Assembly: GCA_965224515.1 (NCBI GenBank)
Contig: OZ245051.1
Coordinates: forward strand, 3,286,001 to 3,350,000
Origin: Sedimenticola_A sp040506425
Lineage (GTDB): Bacteria > Pseudomonadota > Gammaproteobacteria > Chromatiales > Chromatiaceae
Direction of reading: 5' to 3'
DNA: 64,000 bases
The position numbers were made by a program, and so were the translations under genes. This document shows positions 7,958 to 16,972 of this stretch, one piece after another; position 1 is the first letter of the stretch, and each line of letters opens with the position of its first letter. The notes beneath the pieces are model-generated. The model was not told the DNA's origin and made no database searches. It was given only the letters and a program-made list of their open reading frames with translations.

Positions 7958-8548
7958 TCAATCATCCCATCTGCCATAGCCCGGTATACGAACATAATCG
8001 TCATCGTACAATCCCTGGTCAGCCTTCTGATGGCAGCTGTCGCAGTTACTGAAAGAGTTCACCCCCGGATTCTCCTTGACCATGCGCAGCGGTATTTCAC
8101 TGTGCTCATACTTGAAGTAACGGGTTTGGGTGATTCTCAGAGAGTTGTCCGTCCCACTTCGATTACCCGTGGCCCTGACTGGTAAAACATTGTCACTCCG
8201 GCTTGCCGCGTTTTCCTGCAGGTAATTCAGAATAGCAACCCTCTCATCATCAGCAAGCTCTGCATTCTCATCAAAGTGGCTCTCCAGGTTGGCCATTATC
8301 TGCGACCAGGTATTTCCTCCCAGAAGACCGGGTTGGTAAGGGAAATGACAGCTTCCACACTCCTCGGAGTAGAGAGCGGATTTAGGGCTGGGTATATTCT
8401 CGTGCTCTTCCCGGAACATTCCGCTGAAAAAACCGTGCTCTCGCTCGTGCCCGGAATCATGATCGTCATCATCCCCCATGGCCATACCAGCGCACAAGAA
8501 CAGTCCGCCGCATACAAAGACCATGATAAGTGCTGTTTTCCTGTTCAT
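7958..8548 (-). CDS. dhc: Diheme cytochrome c (DHC family)
   Basis: Periplasmic diheme cytochrome of 196 residues from ATG 8548, which has GAGGAG about nine bases upstream; a longer in-frame extension to 8632 overlaps the SHP gene and is rejected. Signal peptide residues 1-25 end at MAMG, followed by an acidic DDDDHDSGHEREH stretch. Two CXXCH motifs are present: CGSCH near residue 65 and CDSCH near 172. DHC proteins are known to accompany SHP and a b561-type cytochrome, where DHC reduces SHP. All three are adjacent here, 14 bases separating SHP and DHC. Confidence 0.88.
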   Translation of the reverse strand: MNRKTALIMVFVCGGLFLCAGMAMGDDDDHDSGHEREHGFFSGMFREEHENIPSPKSALYSEECGSCHFPYQPGLLGGNTWSQIMANLESHFDENAELADDERVAILNYLQENAASRSDNVLPVRATGNRSGTDNSLRITQTRYFKYEHSEIPLRMVKENPGVNSFSNCDSCHQKADQGLYDDDYVRIPGYGRWDD

Positions 8549-8562
8549 ACTCCGATCTCCTC

Positions 8563-8967
8563 TTACTGTGCACTGATGTACAACAGAAAACTGCCTTTCT
8601 CCCTGGGCGTGCACTCCCGGCCCAGGGTCCACTTGCAGTTACGTTTAAACCACTTCTCGATTTTCTTTTCGGTGGTCAGTCTTTTCGTATTGATGCTCAG
8701 GGCCATTGGGTCTATCTTCTTGCCGGTTCGGGCGTGCTTGCCCTGCTTGGCGAGGTCACTCCCGTGGCAAGTGGAACAGCTGCGTTGATCCCCGCTTTTT
8801 TCGTGGATGAACTGTTGGTTCCATAGCTGCTTGCCCAGTTCAGCACTCAACGCGTCAGCAGTCTCCAAGCGGTACTTCTCAACCAGTGAGTCAGATACCT
8901 GGCTTGCCATTGCAGTTGATCCGCATGAAAGTGCCATGGTTAAAAGCCCGATAATTGAATTTTTCAT
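8563..8967 (-). CDS. shp: SHP-type high-spin cytochrome c (DUF1924)
   Basis: Periplasmic monoheme protein of 134 residues with a signal peptide ending near TAMA. CSTCH near residue 64 binds the heme. The downstream KRNCKWTLGRECTPREKG has the asparagine and paired cysteines typical of SHP (sphaeroides heme protein). In that family an asparagine is a displaceable heme ligand, so oxygen or nitric oxide can bind. It is preceded by cytochrome b561 and followed by DHC, the conserved SHP cluster order. A role in oxygen, nitric-oxide or nitrogen-oxide chemistry is inferred from the family. Confidence 0.9.
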   Translation of the reverse strand: MKNSIIGLLTMALSCGSTAMASQVSDSLVEKYRLETADALSAELGKQLWNQQFIHEKSGDQRSCSTCHGSDLAKQGKHARTGKKIDPMALSINTKRLTTEKKIEKWFKRNCKWTLGRECTPREKGSFLLYISAQ

Positions 8968-8994
8968 CTCATCACTCCGGATATCTGAAATGCA

Positions 8995-9564
8995 TCAGTC
9001 GGTCTGTTTCCGACCGGTCACCATGGCCCGCACCAGGTTTTCACCATGCTGAAGACTGGCAAATGCGACACCCAGCAGGTGCAGGGCAACAAGCAACAGT
9101 GTGAAATTGGCACAGAACTCGTGGATCTCTTCGAAAGCCTTGCCCACAAAGTAAGGAAGATTCGCCATCACACCCGCAAGGGGGCCTGACAGCTGCTCAG
9201 CACCATAGGCAGCGATACCGGTGACCAGGGTTATAACCAGCATCAGTAACAGCGCAACAACCATGGCGCCACCGGCAGGATTGTGCCCAAGGTGGCGTTT
9301 TGCACGAAAAGCGATCACATCCTTCAGGTAGGCAATCACTTCATCGGGTTTTTTAACAAACGATGAGAAACGGGCATGTCTGGTGCCAACGATACCCCAG
9401 AGCAGACGAACAAGGATCAGTCCGCAGATAAAGTACCCTGCATAGACATGCAGAGAGAGGAAGTCATCTTCGGTGATGTAGGCGATGCAGAAGGCCAATA
9501 CCAGGGCCCAGTGAAAGAACCTGACCAGCGGATCCCAGATTTTGACTTCGGTTTCGTTCTCCAT
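8995..9564 (-). CDS. Cytochrome b561 family membrane protein
   Basis: 189-residue inner-membrane cytochrome with four transmembrane helices (about 15-32, 38-58, 95-118 and 145-168). Histidines in RFFHWALV, SLHVYAGYF, FEEIHEFCANF and LLVALHLLG are positioned to bind two b-type hemes. In SHP gene clusters this protein transfers electrons from quinol to the diheme cytochrome. It is first in the operon, 27 bases before SHP. Its GGAGGAG ribosome site is an unusually good match, but can pair with an upstream CTCCTCC (see the hairpin at 9571). Confidence 0.92.
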   Translation of the reverse strand: MENETEVKIWDPLVRFFHWALVLAFCIAYITEDDFLSLHVYAGYFICGLILVRLLWGIVGTRHARFSSFVKKPDEVIAYLKDVIAFRAKRHLGHNPAGGAMVVALLLMLVITLVTGIAAYGAEQLSGPLAGVMANLPYFVGKAFEEIHEFCANFTLLLVALHLLGVAFASLQHGENLVRAMVTGRKQTD

Positions 9565-9570
9565 TGCGCA

Positions 9571-9591
9571 CTCCTCCTGTTGTTGGAGGAG
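9571..9591 (-). promoter_or_regulatory. Hairpin that can occlude the cytochrome b561 ribosome site
   Basis: In the transcript, CTCCTCC (9591-9585), a 7-base loop, then GGAGGAG (9577-9571) form a perfect 7-bp stem. GGAGGAG is the Shine-Dalgarno sequence, six bases before ATG 9564. Pairing would hide it, so translation of the first cytochrome gene could be controlled. Pairing is read directly; a regulatory role is inferred. Confidence 0.55.
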
Positions 9592-9638
9592 ATATTAGCA
9601 AGCCAACCTGAAACCAAGCTGAAAAATGGTCCCGGTCT

Positions 9639-10355
9639 CTACAACAGCCTCAACAGGCCGTCCAATCCTTTATTATCTGTCCTGCCCCATGAATCGGAGA
9701 AGACAAGATCCTTGAGGTCCAGCCTCTCTCTCCAGCCGGCTTTCTGCAATTCAGGTTCAAGGTGGAAATTGTCGACATAACCGATACAGAGATAGGCGAC
9801 GGGAACCACATGCTCCGGCAAGCCCAGCACTGACTTCAGTTTTTCCCGGTCAAAGATACTCACCCAACCCACACCGACACCTTCAGCCCTGGCTGCAAGC
9901 CACAGGTTCTGTACCGCACAGACACTGCTGTAGATATCCATCGCCATGTCATGGGTGCGCCCCAGAACAACGGGCCCTGAGCGGCTGCGGTCGCAGGTAA
10001 TGCAGAGGTTAACGGGAGACGAGAGGATACCCTCGAGTTTCAGCCTGCTGTAGAGCTCACGCTTTCTACCTTCAAAAAGGTCTTCGGCCTCCCTGTTGGC
10101 AGTTTCAAACAGTTTGTGGATCTTCTGCCGGGTTTCATCAGAGCGGATCAGAATGAAATCCCAGGGCTGCATAAAACCGACAGATGGCGCATGGTGGGCG
10201 GCTTTCAGAAGCCTGGCCAGTACCTTGTCGGGTACAGGATCGGGTTTGAATTCCCCACGGACATCGCGCCGTTTGAAGATAGCCTTGTAGACGGCTTCAC
10301 GCTCACGCTCGTTGAAGGCTGATTCAGTCTGATATTGAGCTGTACCGTTTTCCAT
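9639..10355 (-). CDS. bluB: 5,6-dimethylbenzimidazole synthase BluB
   Basis: Nitroreductase-fold enzyme that converts reduced FMN with oxygen to dimethylbenzimidazole, the lower ligand of vitamin B12. The 238-residue protein has FKRRDVRGEF near residue 28, HHAPSVGFMQPWDF near 55, GRTHDMAMDIYS and a GVGVGWVSIF segment, all typical of BluB. Its leader contains a cobalamin riboswitch, which independently supports the B12 link. No other cobalamin gene is in view. It is followed 74 bases later by the cytochrome b561 operon, so some read-through is possible. Confidence 0.93.
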   Translation of the reverse strand: MENGTAQYQTESAFNEREREAVYKAIFKRRDVRGEFKPDPVPDKVLARLLKAAHHAPSVGFMQPWDFILIRSDETRQKIHKLFETANREAEDLFEGRKRELYSRLKLEGILSSPVNLCITCDRSRSGPVVLGRTHDMAMDIYSSVCAVQNLWLAARAEGVGVGWVSIFDREKLKSVLGLPEHVVPVAYLCIGYVDNFHLEPELQKAGWRERLDLKDLVFSDSWGRTDNKGLDGLLRLL

Positions 10356-10414
10356 ACGTCAGTCCCCTTGGCTGGAAAACCACAGATACTTGTCCAGGTA
10401 CCCGTCATACAAGC

Positions 10415-10585
10415 TTCAGGCCGGTCTTCTGACTCAGGATCGACTTGTCTGAACACCTTCCCGACCTGGCGGTCAGTGGTTTAACGATCAGTCCAGACAA
10501 TCCCCATTACAGCGTTGGGCACGTTGCGGATTCTCACCGCATTCCCGATTATCCCGGTAGAGCACACTCCCCCGGACACCTGAAA
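10415..10585 (-). ncRNA. Cobalamin (B12) riboswitch
   Basis: The minus strand carries CCACTGACCGCCAGGTCGGG (the B12 box, around 10459-10485). It also carries GGGAATGCGGTGAGAATCCG upstream, with GTGCCCAACGCTGTAATGGG between them, and a 3' GAGTCAGAAGACCGGCCTG. These core blocks occur in the order expected for the cobalamin aptamer. It sits about 60 bases before bluB, so adenosylcobalamin or a related form should repress bluB. Outer boundaries are approximate. Confidence 0.92.
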
Positions 10586-10626
10586 GCGTTTGGACTCACC
10601 CAGTTGAGTGAGGTGAATATGGAAAT

Positions 10627-11274
10627 TTAAAGATTCTTCAAAGCCCAGACGGCCGCTTCGACCCTGGAGTGAAGCCCCATCTTTTTCAGCAGGTGCTTCA
10701 CGTGGACCTTTACCGTCCCATCGGAGATATCGAGTTCACGGGCGATATGCTTGTTACTCATCCCCTTTGAGATCAGGCCGAGAATCTCACGTTCCCGATC
10801 AGTAAAGTCGCACTCTGCAGGAGATTTTTTAATCTGCTTGTCCCCTCTCAGCGCCTGGGCAAGCAACTGTGTCAGGCGTTCGCTGATCACCATCTGCCCC
10901 TGGGCAGCCTTGGCAAGACACTTCAGGGTATCCTCCGGTTCCATATCCTTGAGCAGGTAACCGTCGGCCCCGACCCTTAGGGCGTGGATCACATCCTCGT
11001 CGTTGTCAGAGACGGTGAGCATCAGCACCCTGGAATCCAGATCCAGTTTTTTGATCTCCTCAAGTGTCTCCAGCCCGCTCATGCCCTTCATGTTGATATC
11101 CAGCAACACCAGGTCCGGGTTGTGGCTCTTGACCAACTCAAGTCCGTCCCTGCCATTGGCCGCCTCCGCAATCAGGGTCAGGGAGTCGTCCATGTCGATC
11201 AGGTCAGACACACCCTTTCTGAACAGGGGGTGATCGTCGATGGCAATAATAGTATGGGTTTCTTGTTCAGGCAT
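10627..11274 (-). CDS. narL: NarL/NarP-family nitrate response regulator
   Basis: 215-residue response regulator. The receiver has IDDHPLFRKG, phospho-acceptor Asp in LVLLDINMKG and Lys in YLLKDMEPED. The C-terminal LuxR-type helix-turn-helix has FTDREREILGLISKGMSNKHIARELDIS split over positions 150-178, and VKVHVKHLLKKM, the NarL recognition-helix pattern. The gene overlaps the NarX-like kinase gene by eight bases. It probably binds TACYNMT heptamers, such as the palindrome upstream of napF. Whether it is closer to NarL or NarP cannot be settled without alignment. Confidence 0.87.
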   Translation of the reverse strand: MPEQETHTIIAIDDHPLFRKGVSDLIDMDDSLTLIAEAANGRDGLELVKSHNPDLVLLDINMKGMSGLETLEEIKKLDLDSRVLMLTVSDNDEDVIHALRVGADGYLLKDMEPEDTLKCLAKAAQGQMVISERLTQLLAQALRGDKQIKKSPAECDFTDREREILGLISKGMSNKHIARELDISDGTVKVHVKHLLKKMGLHSRVEAAVWALKNL

Positions 11275-13207
11275 GTTGCATTCTTCTTATCAGCTTTTCA
11301 CTGGACCGGGTCTGATCTGAATCGGAAATGGTAAAGGTCAGCTTAACGCGGGTTCCACCTTCCGGGGATTCGCCTATCTCCAATGAGCCCCCCAGCCACT
11401 CCGCCCGCTCTTTCATGATAGGCAGGCCGTAGTGCAGCATCATATCACGCTCGTCATCGATTCCGATGCCGTTATCCTCCACCAGGATGGTCACTAAACC
11501 GTCTTTGTCACAATCCAGCTGGACGTTGGCCTGGCTGGCATTTGCATGACGGGTTACGTTGGAGAGCGCCTCACGGATAATCTGCATCACGTGGATCTCT
11601 GCATTTGAACTGAACTTGCAGTGTGCCATGCGGTTCTGCAGCGCAATTTCTATACCACTGCGTTCCGTGTACTCTTTCACCGTATCTTCAATGGCGGTAT
11701 TGAGGCCTGCTTCACTGATTCTCAACCTGAATGTAGCCAACAGTTCGCGCAACTGCCTGTAGGCCCCGTTCAGTCCCTTGCGCAAACCATGGGTGATATT
11801 AAGGATCTTCTCTTTTTCATCATCTTCGGTTATGGACTTATCGAGCCTGCTGACCTGTATTTTGAGATAGGAGAGTGATTGTGCCAGTGAGTCATGGAGT
11901 TCTCTGGCGATAACGCTGCGCTCCTCAAGCAGCGAGAGCATCCTGTTCTGAGACACTTTTTCCGACATATTGATGGCGATGGCAATTTGGCTGGCAATGG
12001 ACTCAAGCAGCCGCTTCTGCCACTCCTCCAGTCCGTCCCTGCTCTCCTCCGACAGCTCCACAACGAGGACTCCATACTGCTGATCCTGGTCTTTGACCGG
12101 TGTTGAGAACAGCTGTACAAATCCGTTGCCTTCGCTCTTGATCTCAAGAGTATGAGATTCCCCGTTTCCTATGCAGGCCTTGCAATCAATGGTTGTGATG
12201 GGTATCCCGGCCTCTTCCAGGGGATGTGTGGTAGCCAGTCGATAGGCCTGCTTGTCACCGGGTGCTCCAAGACATATGGACCCGCCGCGAATACCCACAA
12301 TCTGCTCCATGTCGTGAATCAGCGCCTTGAGCACATCCACATTAGGCGTATCACTGCTGAGCCGCTTCGAAATGTTATACAGGAGTTCCAGTGACTTGTT
12401 GCTGCGTTCCAGGTCGGCTGTCTTCGCCTGTACTCTTTGGGCGAGATCAGCATAGGTTTTGGAGAGATCCTCCGCCATCACATTGAAAGCCGCACCAAGC
12501 TGACCCAGTTCATCCTCGCTCAAATGCGCACTGCGCACGGAGAAGTCACCACGCCGGGCCGCTTCCGCGCAATTGAGAAGCTCTTTCAACGGCTTGAGCA
12601 TGTTTTTCTTGGTCAGGTAAAGGCTCACCCCGGCGACCAGTAACATCAATACCAGGGAGACGATCTGGACCATTCTGAGTTGCTGATTGTTGTACTCTGC
12701 ATTCAGCTCCAGGGTCTTTACCAAATGGTGTATATCCTGGACGAAATCGTCCACAGTGGAGAGGTAGAAGTCTTTATGCTCCTGGGCGTTTCGCCTGTCT
12801 GCTGCACCGATGGTCACACCCATCGCAACATTGAGATAGGCCTCCAGTTGCGGGTGCATTTTCCCGTTCCAGCGATCCTCCACGGCCTGGTAGGCAGAGA
12901 GTACAGCCGGGTCTGCTCCCTTGGACAACACGCTATGAATACGTGGACTGAACAGGCGTCCCTCAAACTCATTCACCAACTGCTCTGTCACCTCACCGCC
13001 GTACACGGCCGACGTCAGGGCGTTATGCACCAGGCTGCTGGCTATCCGGTAGGACTGCATGCGCAGGGTCCCCGCCTGGTTGATCGCTGCGGCGAAACCT
13101 TCTGAATTTTTGACGATAAACACCGAGCTGAGCATGCTGATCACTGCAAGCAGAATGATCACGCTCATAGCCAATCCCACACGCAGAAGGAGTGATTTGC
13201 GTTGCAT
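11267..13207 (-). CDS. narX: NarX-like nitrate/nitrite sensor histidine kinase
   Basis: 646-residue inner-membrane kinase. TM1 is at about 10-32. A periplasmic sensor begins with a P-box (NQAGTLRMQSYRIAS, residues 43-57), the nitrate-binding signature of NarX/NarQ. TM2 is near 175-195, followed by HAMP, a GAF-like domain (about 280-420), a HisKA_3 domain with ARELHDSLAQSLSYLK (phospho-His near 438), and a C-terminal ATPase domain with VEDNGIGI. ATG 13207 has GGAG six bases upstream; a TTG start at 13228 is less likely. Its partner is the overlapping response regulator. Confidence 0.9.
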   Translation of the reverse strand: MQRKSLLLRVGLAMSVIILLAVISMLSSVFIVKNSEGFAAAINQAGTLRMQSYRIASSLVHNALTSAVYGGEVTEQLVNEFEGRLFSPRIHSVLSKGADPAVLSAYQAVEDRWNGKMHPQLEAYLNVAMGVTIGAADRRNAQEHKDFYLSTVDDFVQDIHHLVKTLELNAEYNNQQLRMVQIVSLVLMLLVAGVSLYLTKKNMLKPLKELLNCAEAARRGDFSVRSAHLSEDELGQLGAAFNVMAEDLSKTYADLAQRVQAKTADLERSNKSLELLYNISKRLSSDTPNVDVLKALIHDMEQIVGIRGGSICLGAPGDKQAYRLATTHPLEEAGIPITTIDCKACIGNGESHTLEIKSEGNGFVQLFSTPVKDQDQQYGVLVVELSEESRDGLEEWQKRLLESIASQIAIAINMSEKVSQNRMLSLLEERSVIARELHDSLAQSLSYLKIQVSRLDKSITEDDEKEKILNITHGLRKGLNGAYRQLRELLATFRLRISEAGLNTAIEDTVKEYTERSGIEIALQNRMAHCKFSSNAEIHVMQIIREALSNVTRHANASQANVQLDCDKDGLVTILVEDNGIGIDDERDMMLHYGLPIMKERAEWLGGSLEIGESPEGGTRVKLTFTISDSDQTRSSEKLIRRMQHA

Positions 13208-13404
13208 TTGATACTCCAGTTGTCTCAACAGAGCGGACTATCTCCCCATTACACCTCAGAAAACAGCTGAATATCAATTTCTCCCATTTGTGAATTCCGA
13301 CAACAGTTTCATCATCATTTGGGTATCTGGCGGGTTCCAGTATCCGGGGCGGCTATGAGAGAATACGCAGCCCGTAGTCCAAAGTACCCCTGAAAACGAC
13401 CAGA

Positions 13405-16400
13405 ATGACCGATTCAAAGCAGTCCAGCACTGAGTATTCAGCACTCTCCCCCCTAAATCCTCCGCTTCCGGAACAGGCTGGGGAGCGCTTGCAGTGGGGA
13501 CGCCTATACGGTCTGAGTGATGCCCTTGCCATTGCCGGCGCTGCCAGAAAACATCCTGGCCTGCTGCTGGTGCTGGCCAATGATATGCAGGCCGCGCTGC
13601 ACCTGGAACACAGCCTGGGGTTTTTCCTCCAGGAGGAGGATATTCCGGTATTCTCCTTTCCCGACTGGGAGACCCTGCCTTATGACGTTTTCTCTCCACT
13701 GCCGGAGCTGATCTCCCAGCGCCTGCTGACACTCTATCGCCTCAGCTCCCTGAAGCGCGGGGTGCTCGTTGTACCGGTCAGCACACTGCTGCAGAGACTG
13801 CCCCCGAAATCCTACCTGGATGGAAATTCACTGATCATCGGTGTTGGCGAAGAGATGCAGCTGGATACCATGCGGCTGGGCCTGGAAAAGGCCGGATACC
13901 AGTGCGTTTCACAGGTCATCGCCCACGGTGAGTTTGCGGTTCGCGGTTCCCTGCTTGATCTGTTCCCAATGGGCAGCAGCACACCCTACCGTATCGACCT
14001 GTTCGATGAAGAGATTGAGACCATACGGACCTTTGATCCGGAAACCCAGCGCACAATTGAAAAGGTTGATCGCATCGAAATGCTGCCCGCCAGGGAGTTC
14101 CCCCTGGACGAGGACGGCATTACCCGTTTTCGCCAGGCCTTCCGCAACAACTTCGAAGGCGATCCCCAGCGCAGCCTGATCTACAGGGAGGTATCAGAGG
14201 GCAATGCCCCCGGGGGACTGGAGTACTACATACCTCTTTTTTTTGAAGAGACAGCGACGCTGTTTGATTACCTCCCTGAAAATCCCCTGATCATCCAGTT
14301 CGAGGACGCCAGGGCCGAGGCTGACAACTTCCTCACCCAGGTTGCCAATCGCTATGAACAGCGCCGCCACGACACAGAGCGTCCCCTGCTGCCCCCGGGC
14401 CGGCTCTACCTCGACGGCGATGAGATGGCTGCCAGCCTCAACCGCGGCAGCTCCATCAGGGTACAACGCACAGAGATCGAGTCACGTCGCAAGGGATTCA
14501 GCGGTTTTCACAACTTCGATACCCGTGCCCTGCCCCCGCTGAGCTTCCAGCCCAGGGCCAGCGACCCCGCAAGTGCGTTGAAGACCTTCCTCGACCAGGC
14601 ACCTTCAAGGGTGCTGTTCGTGGCGGAGAGCGCCGGGCGGCGGGAACAGATGCGCGATACTCTGGGGGGCTATGGCATACGCCCTCACCTGGTTGAGAAC
14701 TGGACTGCGTTCAGCCAGTCAGAGCAGCAGATCAACATGGCTGTCGCACCACTGGAGCTGGGACTCTGGCTTGAACAGGACGACCTGGCTGTTATTACTG
14801 AAACCCAACTGCTGGGTGAGCGGGTTCGCCAGGAGCGTCGCCGCAAAGCCAAGCACCGCGATGCCGAGCAGGTGGTACGCAACCTTACAGAGCTGCACAC
14901 CGGTGCACCTGTTGTGCATGAAGACCACGGGGTTGGCCGTTACCTGGGACTGCAGACCCTGGAAGTGGGCGGCATGCAGACGGAGTTCCTGACCCTGGAG
15001 TACGCCAAGGGCGACAAGCTCTACGTACCCGTGTCATCCCTGCACCTGATCAGCCGCTATGCAGGCGCCTCCCCTGAAAACGCCCCTCTGCACCGTCTCG
15101 GCGGTGACCAGTGGGAAAAGGTCAAACGCAAGGCCGCCGAGCAGGTTCGCGATACCGCGGCCGAACTGCTGGAGATCTATGCCCGCCGGGCCGCGAACCA
15201 GGGCTACGCCTTCCCGGCCCAGGGAGAGGAGTACGCCACCTTCTCCTCATCCTTCGAATTCGAAGAGACCCCTGACCAGTTGCAGGCCATCGAGGCGGTG
15301 GTTGATGACATGGAGTCCCACCAGCCCATGGACCGCGTGGTCTGCGGCGATGTGGGCTTTGGTAAAACCGAGGTGGCAATGCGGGCCGCCTTTACCGCGG
15401 TACAGGGAGGCAGACAGGTCGTTGTACTGGTGCCCACCACCCTGCTGGCCCAGCAACACTACGAAAACTTCACCGATCGCTTCGCCGACTGGCCGGTGCA
15501 GGTAGAGAGCCTGTCACGCTTCCGTACCGGAAAACAGCAGCAGAAAGTGCTCGACGGCATGGCTGCCGGTACCGTGGATATCGTGGTCGGCACCCACAAG
15601 CTGCTCGGCGACAGCATCAAGTTCAAAAACCTGGGACTGGTCATTATCGATGAAGAGCACCGCTTCGGTGTGCGTCACAAGGAGAAGCTGAAGGCCCTTC
15701 GCAGCGAGGTCGACATGCTCACCCTCACGGCAACGCCCATCCCAAGAACACTCAACATGGCCATGTCCGGGATGCGGGACCTCTCCATCATCGCCACACC
15801 GCCTGCGGCCCGCCACCCGATCAAAACCTTCATCAACCAGTGGAACGATGCCCTGGTAATAGAGGCCTGCCAGCGTGAGATCAAGCGTGGTGGCCAGATC
15901 TACTTTCTGCACAATGAAGTCAGCACCATTGAAAATGCCGCTGCCAAGCTGGAAAAACTGTTACCCGGCGTGCGCGTTCAGGTGGCTCACGGCCAGATGC
16001 GCGAACGGGAGCTGGAATCGATCATGCGGGACTTCTATCACCAGCGATTCAACATCCTGGTCTGCACCACCATTGTCGAAAGCGGAATCGATGTACCCAG
16101 CGCCAACACCATCATCATCAACCGCGCAGACAAACTCGGTCTGGCCCAGCTCCACCAGTTGCGGGGTCGCGTGGGACGATCACACCACCGGGCCTACGCC
16201 TACCTGATAACTCCGCCACTCAAGACACTCACCGCAGACGCCAAAAAACGCCTGGAGGCGATCGAATCCCTGGAGACCCTGGGCGCAGGCTTCACCCTGG
16301 CCACCCACGACCTGGAGATTCGCGGTGCCGGCGAACTGCTGGGCGATGAGCAGAGCGGGCAGATTCATGAAATCGGGTTCTCTCTTTATACCGAGATGCT

Positions 16401-16905
16401 TGAGCGGGCGGTGAAGGCGCTCAAGTCCGGGCAGCAGCCCAACCTCGACCGTCCCCTGGATCATGGCGCGGAGATCGATCTGCAGCTTCCCGCCCTGCTG
16501 CCTGAAGACTATCTTCCCGACGTACACACCAGGCTGGTGCAGTACAAGCGTATCGCCAGCGCCTCATCCCACGAGGAGCTGAGGGAGCTGCAGGTGGAGA
16601 TGATCGACCGCTTCGGTCTGCTGCCCGACCCGGTAAAATCCCTTTTCGGCATCACCGAGCTGAAGCTGAAAGCCAATCCGATGGGGATACGCAAGATCGA
16701 AGCGGGACCAGCAGGTGGCCGTATACTCTTCGATGGCCAGCCCAAGATCGACCCGGTGAATATCCTTCGCCTGATTCAGAGCCGCCCCAAGGAGTACAAA
16801 CTCGATGGAGGCGAAAAGATCAGGTTCTTTCGCAACCTGGAAAACCGGGAGCGCAGAATTGATCAGATCTCCACCATTCTGAAAGAGGTCAGCGGGCAGA
16901 ACTGA
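13405..16905 (+). CDS. mfd: Transcription-repair coupling factor Mfd
   Basis: 1,166-residue ATP-dependent translocase that removes stalled RNA polymerase and recruits UvrA for repair. The N-terminal UvrB-like region (about 20-350) is followed by the RNA polymerase-interacting domain near 490-560. The motor has Walker A GDVGFGKTEVA near 648 and IIDEEHRFGVRHKE near 749, then VSGI... helicase motifs including GRVGRSHHRAYAYL. A TRCF C-terminal domain ends the protein. Length matches the usual 1,150-1,170. It is divergent from narX across about 200 bases. A perfect hairpin follows nine bases after its stop. Confidence 0.97.
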   Translation: MTDSKQSSTEYSALSPLNPPLPEQAGERLQWGRLYGLSDALAIAGAARKHPGLLLVLANDMQAALHLEHSLGFFLQEEDIPVFSFPDWETLPYDVFSPLPELISQRLLTLYRLSSLKRGVLVVPVSTLLQRLPPKSYLDGNSLIIGVGEEMQLDTMRLGLEKAGYQCVSQVIAHGEFAVRGSLLDLFPMGSSTPYRIDLFDEEIETIRTFDPETQRTIEKVDRIEMLPAREFPLDEDGITRFRQAFRNNFEGDPQRSLIYREVSEGNAPGGLEYYIPLFFEETATLFDYLPENPLIIQFEDARAEADNFLTQVANRYEQRRHDTERPLLPPGRLYLDGDEMAASLNRGSSIRVQRTEIESRRKGFSGFHNFDTRALPPLSFQPRASDPASALKTFLDQAPSRVLFVAESAGRREQMRDTLGGYGIRPHLVENWTAFSQSEQQINMAVAPLELGLWLEQDDLAVITETQLLGERVRQERRRKAKHRDAEQVVRNLTELHTGAPVVHEDHGVGRYLGLQTLEVGGMQTEFLTLEYAKGDKLYVPVSSLHLISRYAGASPENAPLHRLGGDQWEKVKRKAAEQVRDTAAELLEIYARRAANQGYAFPAQGEEYATFSSSFEFEETPDQLQAIEAVVDDMESHQPMDRVVCGDVGFGKTEVAMRAAFTAVQGGRQVVVLVPTTLLAQQHYENFTDRFADWPVQVESLSRFRTGKQQQKVLDGMAAGTVDIVVGTHKLLGDSIKFKNLGLVIIDEEHRFGVRHKEKLKALRSEVDMLTLTATPIPRTLNMAMSGMRDLSIIATPPAARHPIKTFINQWNDALVIEACQREIKRGGQIYFLHNEVSTIENAAAKLEKLLPGVRVQVAHGQMRERELESIMRDFYHQRFNILVCTTIVESGIDVPSANTIIINRADKLGLAQLHQLRGRVGRSHHRAYAYLITPPLKTLTADAKKRLEAIESLETLGAGFTLATHDLEIRGAGELLGDEQSGQIHEIGFSLYTEMLERAVKALKSGQQPNLDRPLDHGAEIDLQLPALLPEDYLPDVHTRLVQYKRIASASSHEELRELQVEMIDRFGLLPDPVKSLFGITELKLKANPMGIRKIEAGPAGGRILFDGQPKIDPVNILRLIQSRPKEYKLDGGEKIRFFRNLENRERRIDQISTILKEVSGQN

Positions 16906-16913
16906 CCCTATAC

Positions 16914-16936
16914 TTTTGCGTCTGAGAGACGCAAAA
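16914..16936 (+). terminator. Hairpin downstream of mfd
   Basis: TTTTGCGTCT and AGACGCAAAA form a perfect 10-bp stem with a 3-base loop, just after the mfd stop. There is no U-rich tail on the plus strand beyond the stem, so termination may be partial and csiV may be co-transcribed. Confidence 0.5.
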
Positions 16937-16972
16937 TGCACACACTTGAACAAAATATTGCGATAAAACTGT

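Noticed and set aside
8549..8632. Longer start for the diheme cytochrome at 8632
   Set aside because: The extension overlaps the SHP coding region and lacks a signal peptide, whereas ATG 8548 has a good ribosome site and a clear signal peptide.
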